Of a stretch of 64,000 nt of DNA, positions 25,001-32,012 are shown piece by piece (positions within the stretch are counted from its first letter, which is position 1; every line of letters starts with the position of its first letter). The position numbers and the translations under genes are program-made. The stretch is from Heliocidaris tuberculata (Eukaryota; Echinodermata; Echinoidea; Camarodonta; Echinometridae), in contig CM046844.1 of assembly GCA_025618425.1 (NCBI GenBank), forward strand, positions 10,174,558 to 10,238,557, in the 5' to 3' direction. The notes under the pieces are model-generated. The model saw nothing but the letters and a program-made list of their open reading frames with translations, had not been told where the DNA came from and did not search any database.

Positions 25001-27542
25001 TACTCGTTTGTATGTGTAGATTGTTACGCCATTGTTCCGTCAAAAGTCGATTTTCGGAAAAATCCAAAACCTTAAAGCCCGGCTTAAACGATGCCTCAGT
25101 TACTGATGTTAATAGCTGGTCGCATTTGTTCCATAACGATGACGATAACAAGATTTTTCATTTTTAATGATTAAAGGCCCATCCTACCTTCTATTAACAT
25201 ACACGAGCATACTCGCACATATACAAAACACTGTAGGATGTTCCTTCAATCCTTTAATTGGAAAAATTCGTTATCGTTATCATTACCGGACAAATGTAAC
25301 CAGCCCTTTAAGACCGCATCAGTGACTTGTACGGTCTTTTGCGAGTCATGAAAGAGTGATATCGTTTCGTTACCGTTTTCACGAAGTGGTCTCGTAGCGC
25401 ACGCAGTGACAAAAATAAATATCGAGAAAAACGCATTTTAAAAGTTAACGTTATTCAAATTATGATTTCAGGGGTTAAACGTACATCTTCCATGATTTCT
25501 TTCGATAACGACATAGTACAGAATTTAACGATGCTTCCCATATACTTTTTGTTTACAATAAATACATAATCAAGAGGAAATCTCGTTATCGTGATCACCC
25601 TGATCCCTGATAGTGCGAGATATGGCCACCGTCATGTCATATACATACTTCATGTGAGCGACAGGCTGGTCCCTCAAGACATCATCAATTAGAGCACGGA
25701 AAATCAGTGGGCCAAGGCGAGTTCCTTGAAGAACCCCTGCTTTAACTTATTGCCACGCTGACAGTTTGCCGTGGTACCGGACGTATGTCGCGCGATTCGA
25801 CAAGTAGTCATAGACCCACCGGATAATATATGTGCTTGCTCCCATAGTGATTAGTTTCCTCACCTCGACTGTGTGATTGACGCTGCCATATACCTTGCTG
25901 AAGTCGGTACTGTACAGACGATAGTAGATATACATTATTTTGGTGCTTCAGAGCTTTTGGCAAGGAAATTGACGATATCTAACAGTCAATGACTAGTGGA
26001 TACCCTTGGTCTATTCCCATATTGCTTAGTGTCAAGATGAGGATTTATAAAATGAATAGCGCTGCGATCTTGGAGAAATGATCTGTGAGTGATTTATCAA
26101 GGGTACTAGGTGAAGTATCCTTCGGAATAGGTCCCCTGGGTTGGAACTAGGGCGTGTACGCAAGATGTGTTCAATATCTTACATAAAGGTAAGATATACA
26201 CCGCGCTGTCGGCGCTGTACAAGCCAGCCTTTCTGTAGCGTTGCGAACTGCGAATACAAAGTGCGACTACAACATGCTCTTCGCTGAAATTACATATATT
26301 CTTTATCTAAAAATTAAACTAAATAAAACTTAAACTATTGATTGACTGCATTCATTAAGTTACATTTAGTTAAGCAACTTACAACTTACAAAAAAGCGAT
26401 GATTTATTGCGTTGTCTGCCCACAGTCCGTAATAGCAGAATGTAATCGCTGCACTTTTTGAAAGGTCACACCCGTGCGTAAAGTACAAAGCGATGTCGCG
26501 AAGCGGTACGGCCATGGACAGGTTTTGGCAGACAAAAGTTGAAACTTTATACACTTTTGACATTGCCTGACGGCTTGCTGGGGATTGAACTTCAACAAAT
26601 CCATCCAACCAATCGATTTCATGTGAGTATAACGTAAAACTGGAAGTTTAACATACATTTTCAATTAATTTTGTACAATGTTTTTAGCGACATTGAGGAG
26701 TGTCGCATTGAAAGTCTAGTGGGTCTTTGTCAGACGCCGTGCTTCGAACGGCGTCTGGTCGGGCTAACATAAAGGCGTAGATAGATCAAGTGCCACTAGC
26801 GTAGCTGAGGGGGGGGGGGGCAGGGGGCAGAGTGCCCCCCTGACAACTTTTTCGCGATTCTCTTTCTTTTTTTTCTTTTATTTAGATTTTGTTTTTTTTT
26901 TGCTTGTCAGAAAATTATGGAGGAAAATGTCTGATAACTCGCCCCCCCCCCCCCCCCTGAGCGACTTTTTTGAGGACTGGCGACAAAAAAATGTCGCTAC
27001 CCCCCCCCCCCCCCCCCCCCCCCCCCCTCGTACCAGTGACTGACACGGTCCTTACGTCAGTAAATGAGGCCTCATGTGAGCCGGGCCTACGCTGATCGAG
27101 CCTGTGAAGGTAATTATCATCTACGTCAATGATTTGCACTCTTCCTTTTGCAATAACATTTTTTTTTTTTTTTTTTTTACGATTTCACTTTAACATAGCC
27201 CATCAAAGACCGCACAATTCACTGACCCCGGCCTACGTCAGACAAATGATGCCTCGTGTGTGCACCGGTCATAATGTATCCCCTCCTCTCTCTCTCTCTC
27301 TCTCTCTCTGTTATACAGGTGATAGTCTGCTTTATCATGCATACCAACAATTCTCTACTAGGGACCGTGATAACGATCGGAACACGATGACGAATTGCGC
27401 TGTTTATTACACTGGGGCATGGTGGTACAATTCATGCCTTCACTCCGACCTCAACGGCCAATATTACCATTGGGTGATTTGGTTCGCATGGCACGATTAT
27501 TACATCCTCATGAAGACGGAGATGAAGATTCGTCCGGTGTAA
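4439..27542 (+). CDS. Secreted multi-EGF fibrinogen-related protein (18 coding exons, 788 aa)
   Basis: Eighteen exons with GT..AG borders join into one frame of 789 codons including the stop; phases agree at every junction (0, then 1 throughout, except phase 0 inside the FReD). Order: signal-peptide-like start (residues 1-29), unknown three-cysteine domain (about 30-96), EGF (97-131), eleven cbEGF (132-582), FReD (583-788). The FReD has four cysteines, a DRDND calcium-site-like run and the ending KTEMKIRP typical of the family. Known roles of secreted FReD proteins include glycan or acetyl-group recognition and matrix or adhesion functions; which applies here is unknown. It resembles tenascins in having EGF plus FReD, but no fibronectin type III exons are seen. 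Exons 3-18 are strong; the first two exons are less certain. Confidence 0.85.
4700..5230. repeat. Tandem inverted-repeat units, about 125 bp each
   Basis: About three head-to-tail units begin near 4704, 4838 and 4961. Each starts TTAGTCACA..CCAGACCGATTCC and ends GGATCGGTCTATTGGTGTGACTGAG, so the ends of a unit are reverse complements and a unit can fold back. The third unit is interrupted by the MITE at 5061-5206. Confidence 0.75.
5061..5206. mobile_element. 146-bp MITE with perfect 27-bp inverted ends (hAT-like)
   Basis: The ends are perfect inverted repeats starting CAGGGGAGCGTTTCATCAAG and ending in its complement. Flanking octamers TTATCGGT and GTGTCGGT match at 6 of 8 positions, which would fit an aged 8-bp hAT target duplication. 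The insertion sits inside the third unit of the surrounding tandem array. It has no coding capacity. Confidence 0.75.
5231..6400. other. No gene seen (intron 1 of the EGF/FReD gene)
   Basis: AT-rich sequence with a G-run near 5846. The ORF that crosses 5188-5454 begins inside the MITE and has no recognisable domain. Confidence 0.6.
6407..6575 (+). repeat. Short degenerate minisatellite (TTCATAATTCCGAA)
   Basis: The phrase GTTCATAATTCCGAA or close variants occurs about six times with irregular 15-30 base spacing. The ORF across it (6407-6595) merely translates the repeat as IIPK-like units and is not taken as a gene. Confidence 0.7.
6600..7500. other. No gene seen
   Basis: Purine-rich sequence (6700-6960) followed by ordinary AT-rich sequence. 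Nothing recognisable. Confidence 0.55.
7660..8200 (+). repeat. Left arm of a widely spaced inverted repeat, with internal degenerate copies
   Basis: The segment at about 7670-7830 matches, as reverse complement, 12080-12235: both contain GATAAAAGCACCAAATT, GGGCC..GGG.CCCGTTGTGCCC and a poly-purine AAATG stretch. Weaker copies of the same phrases (GATAAAAGCACC near 8155; GGTGCCCATTTTTTTT near 7930) follow, so the element holds internal degenerate repeats. Family not assigned. Confidence 0.6.
8881..9120. repeat. Array of about four 36-46 bp palindromes
   Basis: Units resemble GGCAGAAGGGCGTATCTCTA followed by its mirror complement, with centres near 8963.5, 9036.5 and 9099.5 and a poorer one near 8900. 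Each unit alone can form a stem of about 18-22 bp. Confidence 0.75.
9594..9831. repeat. Second array of the same palindromes
   Basis: Three full units are centred near 9616.5, 9689.5 and 9760.5 (spacing 73 and 71 bases), plus a half unit at 9810-9830. The arms read TTTGGCAGAAGGGCGTATCTA and complement, with scattered changes. Confidence 0.75.
10786..11010. repeat. Inverted and tandem repeat (AAGGACCGCTATTCAT)
   Basis: The phrase CATAAGGACCGCTATTCATA and its complement ATGAATAGCGGTCCTTATG alternate through two adjoining hairpin-like units. The outer ends, CCTCGCTAGTCATAAGGACC and GGTCCTTATGAATAGCGAG, are inverted. Confidence 0.7.
11130..11480 (-). repeat. tRNA-derived SINE with (ATT)n tail
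   Basis: On the minus strand the element starts near 11480 with a tRNA-like head (TATAGTGGTTCATTCACTTG; B-box-like GGTTTGAATCTC near 11413-11424). A body follows containing AAATGGGTACCTGGCAGG, and it ends in a perfect ATT microsatellite, seen as (AAT)n at 11135-11206 on the plus strand. This head-body-tail order is typical of SINEs. I do not assign a named family. The minus ORF at 11110-11346 is an artefact of the tail. Confidence 0.65.
11640..11700. repeat. GA/G-rich simple tract
   Basis: A short GAGA tract is followed by a run of ten G. Confidence 0.6.
11770..12235 (-). repeat. Right arm of the 7.66/12.23 kb inverted repeat
   Basis: The reverse complement of 12080-12235 aligns with 7670-7830. 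The partner phrase TGGGCACATGAGCCACC near 11817 is a further degenerate copy. The ORF at 11880-12083 lies within it and shows no domain. Confidence 0.6.
12390..12850 (+). repeat. Tandem repeat of about 130-140 bp (TACCCAACAAAATTTACCCAA)
   Basis: Two clear units (about 12455-12593 and 12594-12722) share AAATTTACCCAAC, GGGAATGTGACAAAATTACA and CTGTTGGTAAAT; partial units extend to 12850. A CA microsatellite lies at 12413-12433. The array ends about 50 bases before exon 2. Confidence 0.7.
12906..12960 (+). CDS. Exon 2 (hydrophobic part of signal peptide)
   Basis: Acceptor TTCTTTAAACAG, donor GTAAGT, phase 0 in and 1 out. It encodes [18 protein letters not shown], which continues a leader begun in exon 1 and ends with a plausible cleavage area. 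Too short to be sure from sequence alone. Confidence 0.5.
13504..13704 (+). CDS. Exon 3 (unknown 67-residue three-cysteine domain)
   Basis: 201 nt, phase 1-1, acceptor TTCAG, donor GTGAGA. The product begins [15 protein letters not shown], has cysteines in DTCPHL, ISCPF and YFCAKP, and contains a GWQMVKIP stretch. It falls between the leader and the EGF modules, so it is extracellular. I do not recognise the domain. An odd cysteine count suggests a disulphide to another module or chain. Confidence 0.75.
13785..13900 (+). repeat. SINE 3-prime end with ATT-rich tail
   Basis: The phrase TCAGGGAGAACAATACTATA, followed by AATGAGGCTACCCTTGGTTA and an ATT-rich tail, is matched at 45548-45620. It reads as the 3-prime part of a SINE on the plus strand, in the intron between exons 3 and 4. 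Confidence 0.5.
14316..14420 (+). CDS. Exon 4 (EGF module, not calcium-binding type)
   Basis: 105 nt, phase 1-1, donor GTGAGT. The product [19 protein letters not shown] and onward has the classic six cysteines with spacing C-x4-C-x5-C-x8-C-x-C-x8-C and a GD before the last cysteine. It lacks the DxDE calcium motif, unlike the eleven modules that follow. Confidence 0.9.
15013..15091 (+). repeat. Minisatellite fragment (GGTGGTTGTCC type) in intron
   Basis: Four units of the roughly 20-bp G-rich repeat seen at much greater length at 27851-28330 and 30172-30834. It ends in the same boundary phrase, GGTTGTCCAGGGAGTAGGTG. It lies 70 bases before the first cbEGF exon. Confidence 0.7.
15161..15283 (+). 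CDS. Exon 5, cbEGF 1
   Basis: 123 nt, phase 1-1, ending in donor GTAAGC. DIDEC start, six cysteines, and the C-x-N-x4-F-x-C-x-C pattern recognised by aspartyl/asparaginyl beta-hydroxylase. Confidence 0.93.
15583..15705 (+). CDS. Exon 6, cbEGF 2
   Basis: 123 nt, phase 1-1. [18 protein letters not shown] start; the VPNN replaces the usual MTDN. It has all six cysteines and good splice sites (TTTGTAG acceptor, GTAAGC donor). The open frame is short, so an ORF length cut-off can miss this exon. Confidence 0.92.
15993..16115 (+). CDS. Exon 7, cbEGF 3
   Basis: 123 nt, phase 1-1. DVDEC start instead of DIDEC, CNSG after a CSC pair instead of CAC; calcium and hydroxylation patterns are intact. Confidence 0.93.
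16415..16537 (+). CDS. Exon 8, cbEGF 4
   Basis: 123 nt, phase 1-1. [18 protein letters not shown] start; GDRTTC replaces GDGTTC near the end. Six cysteines kept. Confidence 0.93.
16849..16971 (+). CDS. Exon 9, cbEGF 5
   Basis: 123 nt, phase 1-1. [12 protein letters not shown] at the end (F for Y, I for T compared with neighbours). Its upstream intron is of the same type as those before cbEGF 1, 6 and 8. Confidence 0.93.
17113..17293 (+). repeat. Minisatellite fragment in intron before cbEGF 6
   Basis: About eight units of the GTAGTTGTCC/GTGGTTGTCC repeat, longer than the related fragment at 15013-15091 and ending at the same boundary phrase. Confidence 0.75.
17363..17485 (+). CDS. Exon 10, cbEGF 6
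   Basis: 123 nt, phase 1-1, near-identical to cbEGF 1 (ANALC for ANAIC). Sits in duplicated block copy 2. Confidence 0.93.
17784..17906 (+). CDS. Exon 11, cbEGF 7
   Basis: 123 nt, phase 1-1. [18 protein letters not shown] start, close to cbEGF 2 and 4; its introns match those of cbEGF 2. Confidence 0.93.
18207..18329 (+). CDS. Exon 12, cbEGF 8
   Basis: 123 nt, phase 1-1. Closest to cbEGF 5 ([10 protein letters not shown]) and cbEGF 1 ([10 protein letters not shown]). Confidence 0.93.
18602..18724 (+). CDS. Exon 13, cbEGF 9
   Basis: 123 nt, phase 1-1. Donor is GTGAGC instead of GTAAGC. Product keeps DIDEC and all six cysteines; GDGIIC at the end. Confidence 0.93.
18833..18912. mobile_element. 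72-bp mini-element with TTAA target duplication
   Basis: The body (18837-18908) starts CCCATTGACTAC and ends GGCAACGGG, with TTAA on both sides. The paralogous intron at about 16640-16665 has the same flanks with a single TTAA (16646-16649), so it is the empty site. TTAA duplication is typical of piggyBac-type insertion; no transposase is encoded. Confidence 0.85.
19109..19231 (+). CDS. Exon 14, cbEGF 10
   Basis: 123 nt, phase 1-1. The most diverged module: [34 protein letters not shown]. Calcium and hydroxylation patterns are intact. Confidence 0.93.
19539..19661 (+). CDS. Exon 15, cbEGF 11
   Basis: 123 nt, phase 1-1. [18 protein letters not shown] start. It is the last EGF module before the FReD; the intron that follows is 1.4 kb. 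Confidence 0.93.
20150..20230 (-). mobile_element. Second TTAA mini-element (inverted orientation)
   Basis: Reverse complement of this segment matches 18837-18908: GGCTTAATACAGGGA in the middle and CCCGTTGACTACTGAAT at one end. Flanks are TTAA on the left and TTGA on the right. In the intron before the FReD exons. Confidence 0.75.
21085..21218 (+). CDS. Exon 16, FReD part 1
   Basis: 134 nt, phase 1 in, 0 out, acceptor CCCTTCAG, donor [26 protein letters not shown] and then [13 protein letters not shown]: the standard FReD opening with its first two cysteines. Confidence 0.93.
21990..22170 (+). repeat. CT and CA simple repeat before exon 17
   Basis: (CT)n, ACACAC and more CT sequence form a long pyrimidine tract that ends at the acceptor of exon 17. 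The overlapping long ORFs owe their length to it. Confidence 0.8.
22176..22437 (+). CDS. Exon 17, FReD part 2
   Basis: 262 nt, phase 0 in, 1 out. [20 protein letters not shown] and onward, including [19 protein letters not shown] and [12 protein letters not shown], the central FReD core. The donor is GTAGGC, and a transposon-like element starts at the sixth intron base. Confidence 0.93.
22443..22699. mobile_element. 257-bp non-autonomous element abutting a splice donor
   Basis: Inverted ends CAGGCCCGTAAC and GTTACGGGCCTG(A). GTAGG stands on both sides (22438-22442 and 22700-22704), consistent with a target duplication that includes the splice donor of exon 17. The body contains long G and C runs and GGTCGCTTCGCTCCCTC. 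Confidence 0.65.
22705..25110. other. Intron 17, no gene seen
   Basis: AT-rich sequence with some CpG-richer stretches (22960-23060, 23500-23800). A minus-strand 97-codon ORF at 23496-23789 has no recognisable domain. A CT microsatellite lies at 24584-24611. Confidence 0.5.
25111..25310. mobile_element. MITE of the CGATAACG family, copy 1
   Basis: About 50-bp imperfect inverted ends. The left end reads AGCTGGTCGCATTTGTTCC then ATAACGATGACGATAACAAG; the right end is its complement with a few changes. The same end sequence occurs at 31798-31985, and a lone end is seen near 25576-25600. Confidence 0.75.
25610..25940 (-). pseudogene. Decayed reverse transcriptase fragment (non-LTR type)
   Basis: On the minus strand one frame reads [14 protein letters not shown] and then [20 protein letters not shown], the palm region of non-LTR reverse transcriptases. 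In the same region, past a stop near 25750, come [18 protein letters not shown] and [11 protein letters not shown]. The catalytic YxDD box appears as YVYD, and there is at least one stop, so it is dead. It lies antisense in intron 17. Confidence 0.8.
26793..27030. repeat. G/C-run-rich repeat, possible non-autonomous transposon
   Basis: Starts CACTAGCGTAGCTGAGGG with a G-run, and contains a C-run at 26942-26957 and a run of about 28 C at 27000-27027. CACTAGCGTAGC resembles hAT-type ends, but a clean right end and target duplication are not visible. Confidence 0.45.
27319..27542 (+). CDS. Exon 18, FReD part 3 and stop
   Basis: 224 nt, phase 1 in, acceptor GTTATACAG after a CT tract. [20 protein letters not shown] and then [22 protein letters not shown] and [13 protein letters not shown]. 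It contains the calcium-site-like DRDND and the last two FReD cysteines. Confidence 0.93.
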
Positions 27543-27850
27543 TCAAAACTGAATGGCAGATTTCACAAACTGAAGGGGGGGGGGGGGGTGATCCGAAGGC
27601 CAGCCTACATTTCTGATAGAAATATTCCTTCTAATGACTTCTAAAACGTGACCTTTTAATTTCATCAGTTATGTTATTTGTATATAAATGCTATAGGCGT
27701 TATATAAATCCAGAATATTATTTCTATTAGAATTATTATTAAATAACTTGGGTGAAAATCTAAAACTACTGAAATGTAGTACAATATCGACTGTTCATTA
27801 TAATTTTACGTAATTACGAACGTCAGTACCGGTATATGTATTTGTAATGG
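27543..27850 (+). other. Presumed 3-prime UTR and flank of the EGF/FReD gene
   Basis: A G-run at 27576-27588 follows the stop. ATTAAA at 27738-27743 is a possible polyadenylation signal; no AATAAA is seen in this stretch. Confidence 0.35.
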
Positions 27851-28330
27851 TTCTAGGACACCTACCCCCTGGACAACCACCTCCCCCCCCCCCCCGAATA
27901 ACCACCCCTAGGATAGCCACCCTCTAGGAAAAGTACCCCCTAGGACAACTATCCCCTAGGGCAACCACCCCCAAGGACAACCACCCTCTAGGACAACTAC
28001 CTCCCGGACAACTATCCCCCAGACAACTACCCCCTAGGACAACCACCCTCTAGGACAACTACCCCCTGGACAACTACCCTCTAGGACAACTACCCTCTAG
28101 GACAACTACCCCCCGGAAACTACCCCCTGGACAGCTACCCCCCCCCCCGACAGCTATCCTCCGGACACCTACCCCCTGGACACCTACCCCCTGGACACCT
28201 ACCCCTCGGACACCTACCCCCTGGAAAACTACCCCTGGACAACTACCCGCTGGACAGCTACCACTTGGACGGCTACCCCCCCCGACAACTACCCTCTAGG
28301 ACAACCACCCTCTAGGACAACCACCCCCTT
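27851..28330 (-). repeat. Minisatellite array, C-rich strand up
   Basis: Roughly 20-bp units such as TAGGACAACTACCCCCTGGA, more than twenty copies. It is the reverse complement of the type at 30172-30834. The outer end reads GGACACCTACCCCCTGGACA, the exact complement of the outer end of the other array. Confidence 0.9.
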
Positions 28331-29630
28331 GTTTGTTTTAAAAGTTGGGTGTTTAAACTCGGTGTTTTATGGTGCAAGAGAGAGCAGCATTTGTTGATTG
28401 TTTTTCCTGATTAAATATTGTGAATAAATTAATAAATAAATAAATGAACTGTTGAATTTTTTCATCAAATTATTGGCGAAAAACTCTGTGATTTTTGCTT
28501 TTTTTTTCAAAGGTAACGTTCTGAGAATTTCTATGATATATTCAATATTAAATACCAACTGGGAAGGGTATAAGAGGTTGCTCTCCCACAGTAAGGGGGG
28601 GGGGGGTTACAACCAAGGGTTTGAGTGAGTATTAGTAGGCCTATGCATTTTCATGAATAATAAATGCAATATCTTGCACTGTCACTGCGAATAAAATTCA
28701 GACAGAATCTATGGCCCCAAATGATAATTTGGGGCCATACTGTCACTTGTATAGCGCGTAATCAAGTAAAACTACTGTATGCGCTTTAGAGTTATCCAAG
28801 ATTATTACAATACCAACAAATATGTCTTTTGATTCCTCTTAATAATTATAGTTACTGAAATAATACACAGAAAGTGAAACATACAAAAAAGCATTAATTC
28901 TGGGAAATTATGTCTTGTGTAAACATGATTTTCTTTCTTTTTCAATCAATTTTGCCAATTTTTTCTTATAGTGTCAGGTATTTTAATACAGGATTTCGTC
29001 GAATTTTGCCCAAAATTACTGAAATTTTGGCCGAAATTTGCCAGAACTTTGCCCATTTTTGTTTCTCCAAAAATAGGGGCACAGTGCCCCCTGCCCCAAA
29101 TGGCAATGAAATGAGCGTGTCAAAATTGTGTTGTTTCATAATAATCTCAAGTGCCTCAAAAGCGTGAAGATCTGATTATACTCTCCGTGATTATGATAGC
29201 GTTCTTGATGGAACAAATGTTTCAAAAGTCATTTATGCTAGTATTCATAAATTTCCGAACGTTGTGATCTAGGTTGCTTTCTCATCCATCTTCACATGAT
29301 TGTACACCCCATACTATTTTTTAAATCGACCAACCACCATGCTAATTCCTTTAATACTCGATTAGGTGGTAGCTCTGTAACGAGTTGCATAATTGTAGAG
29401 TGCGTGAGGGAGGGGGGGGGGGTGACAAACGGCTGGGATATAAGCTTTCCGTTCCGTCCCCCACCCCCTCCCCTTTAGTTGTTGACCTTGCAAAACGTCC
29501 AATATAGAAATTTGATATTGCACATGGGCAAATCTGCCTTCATGCATTGGAGAAATCTAAGGCAATATCTTACAATTAAGAGTACTAGTATTCAATCGTA
29601 TTCAATGTGCTTTTAGTGGTACTTGCATTT
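28331..29630. other. No gene seen between the minisatellites
   Basis: Low-complexity AT-rich sequence with G-runs near 28596 and 29410. A segment at 28740-28800 contains TATAGCGCG..TATGCGCTTTA, a phrase also near the SINE at 11209. Confidence 0.5.
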
Positions 29631-29639
29631 CGGCCAGCG

Positions 29640-29880
29640 AGCGTAGCGAGGGAGCAACCCCCCCCCCCCCCCAAAAAAAAAAAAAATAAATAAAAAATAA
29701 AAAATAAAAAATAAATAAATAAATGAATAAATAAATAAAATAATAAATAAAAAAATAAAAAAATAAAAAAATAAAAATAAATAAATAAATAAAATAATAA
29801 ATGAATAAATAAAAAAATTAAAAAATAAAAATAAATAAATAAATAAATAAATAAAAAGAAAAAAAAATCTTTTTTTTTTT
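29640..29880. repeat. C-run followed by (AAAT)n-like tract
   Basis: A run of 16 C is followed by about 200 bases of variant AAATAAAT and AAAAAT units. The motif AGCGAGCGTAGCGAGGGAGC lies just before it. Confidence 0.85.
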
Positions 29881-30171
29881 TAAATTAATGATAGTATACA
29901 TAAACTATTTCTTTTTTGGGGGGGTTAATGTGATAAACTAGGTTTTATTGTTGGAAGTTGGAGTAGGAACAATTAAGCGAGCAAGCATGAGCGAAAACAA
30001 ACACTTCTCTTATTCTCTTTTAATAAAATTTGGCATATTATCTGGGTATTATTGTTGGAGGTCGGGGCAGAAATTGTGCTAAAGGCCATATTAATTCTAT
30101 TTAGGCGAGCGAGCGTAGCGAATGGGCACAATCTTGTTCAATGTGATGTGAAGTCCAATTTGGGGTACTTT

Positions 30172-30834
30172 TCCCAGAGGGTGGTTGTCCTGGGGTTAGT
30201 TGTCCGGGGGGGAATTAGTTGTCCTAGAGGGTGGTTGCCCTAGGGGATAGTGGTCGGGGGGGGGGTAGTTGTCCGGGGTACTTGTCCTAGAGGGTGGTTG
30301 TCTTAGGGGGTAGTTGTCTGGGGGTAGTTGTCCGGGGAGGGGTAGTTGTCCTAAAGGGTGGTTGTCCTATGGGGTAGTTGTCTGGGGGTAGTTGTCCGAG
30401 GGGTAGCTGTCCGGGGGTAACTGTCCGGGGGTAGCTCTCCGGGGCGTAGTTATCTGGGGGGTAGTTGTCCGGGGGGTAGTTGTCCAGGGGGTAGCTGTCA
30501 GGGTGGGTAGCTGTCCGGGGGGTAGCTGTCCGGGAGTAGTTATCCAGGGGTAGCTGTCCGGGGGGTAGTTATCCGGGTGGTAGTTGTCCTAGAGGATAGC
30601 TGTCCGGGGGGTAGTTGTCCGGGGTAGTTGTCCTAGGGGGTGGTTGTCCTAGGGGGTAGTTGTCTGGGGGTAGTTGTCCGGGGGTAGTTGTCCTAGAAGG
30701 TGGTTGTCCTAGAGGGTAGTTGTCCAGGGGGTAGTCGTCCTAGGGGGTGGTTGCCCCAGGGGGTAGTTGTCCTAGAGGGTGGTTATCCTAGGGGTGGTTA
30801 TCCGGGGGTGGTTGTCCAGGGGGTAGGTGTCCGG
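30172..30834 (+). repeat. Minisatellite array, G-rich strand up
   Basis: About thirty units of the type GTAGTTGTCCGGGGG or GTGGTTGTCCTAGAGG. It is inverted with respect to 27851-28330 across about 1.8 kb. The G-run density gives many four-run combinations that could form G-quadruplexes. The short ORFs here are repeat translations. Confidence 0.9.
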
Positions 30835-31797
30835 ATACGATTTGTAATAGATAGTACCTATCATGGAAGAGGATCGCAGTTCTTTTAAAAGATCATAATG
30901 TAAAGCACTATCTTAATGCATTTGTAATTGTAAACTTTACTTATTCGGTGGAAATGTTCATGAATGTTGAAGCATATGTCCAATAGTGGCTAGTTTCATT
31001 GTTGAGATCTATTACTTGGTAGCTTAGCGAAACGCGATGGCGTGTAAAACCGCCGGAAAGACGCATATGGCAAAATTATTCAAAATCATAATTTTATTCT
31101 ATATGGAGGCAGAACCAAAATATTAGGATGCAGAGTTTAACTCTCTTAATATTTTAAGCAAAATGATATGAAAACTTTTATTCAGATAAGTCTGATGTAA
31201 ATTTAGATGCACAGGCAAAAGTAGCATGTTTGCTCTTTGAGTCTTTCCCGCGTCTTTACGCGCCATGACGTTTCGCTATAAAGCTAGCCCTAGTTGACTG
31301 CACAGATATTTGTGTAAAGTGTATTTTTAATTTTCATTATTCGTTATTTCTTTATGAAGTTGAAGTGATAAAGACAAACAAACGGTTATGAACCTAAATA
31401 TCGCTCCATTCTTTAAGATAACGCAGTTTAAATGATGGTGTATGTAAGCCAGTTAGATATATTATTTGAACTAAATTACTCATAAAGTGTGATATTAGAG
31501 AGAGAAAGATGAGGAAAATAGCACACTTAAGTTTATTGGCTAGTAAACTAGTGGAAGCTTGTAGTGAGCAAGTTTAAGGAATTAGTGAGTTTATGAAGTA
31601 AACAAAAGATGAGTTAGGGGTTTAATGTTAAATTTGCATAATTAAATATCATCATGATCATATTGTTGTAGTGATAATTTGAGCAATATTTATGTTTACT
31701 CTAAATTATATCATAGATAAAGTGTTGTCATGAAAGTTTTGACTAAATATTGGATTACGTATAAAGTAAAATTATCATAGTTGATGAAGATGTTTTT
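30835..31797. other. No gene seen
   Basis: Ordinary AT-rich sequence. Nothing recognised. Confidence 0.5.
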
Positions 31798-31985
31798 AAG
31801 CGTGGGTCACATTTATCCGATAACGATCACGATAACGAGATATTTCATTAAAAGGTACACCTTAAAGAAACCCTACTATTGACAGACACGAGTATGGTCA
31901 CACGTACACACCATATAGTCGGGTGTACCTTTAATTGAAAATCTTGTTATCGTTATAATTATAGGAAAAAATATAACCCACGCTT
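31798..31985. mobile_element. MITE of the CGATAACG family, copy 2
   Basis: About 64-bp inverted ends: AAGCGTGGGTCACATTTATC with CGATAACGATCACGATAACG at the left and the complement (GTTATCGTTATAATTATAGG and ACCCACGCTT) at the right. GGTACACC and GGTGTACC close the inner end of the arms. Same family as 25111-25310. Confidence 0.8.
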
Positions 31986-32012
31986 TAGACAGAATAAAGT
32001 TTACAGAGAGTG

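Noticed and set aside
26366..26664. Minus ORFs with several cysteines (zinc-finger-like look)
   Set aside because: Cysteine spacing fits no known finger; two overlapping frames compete and neither has support.
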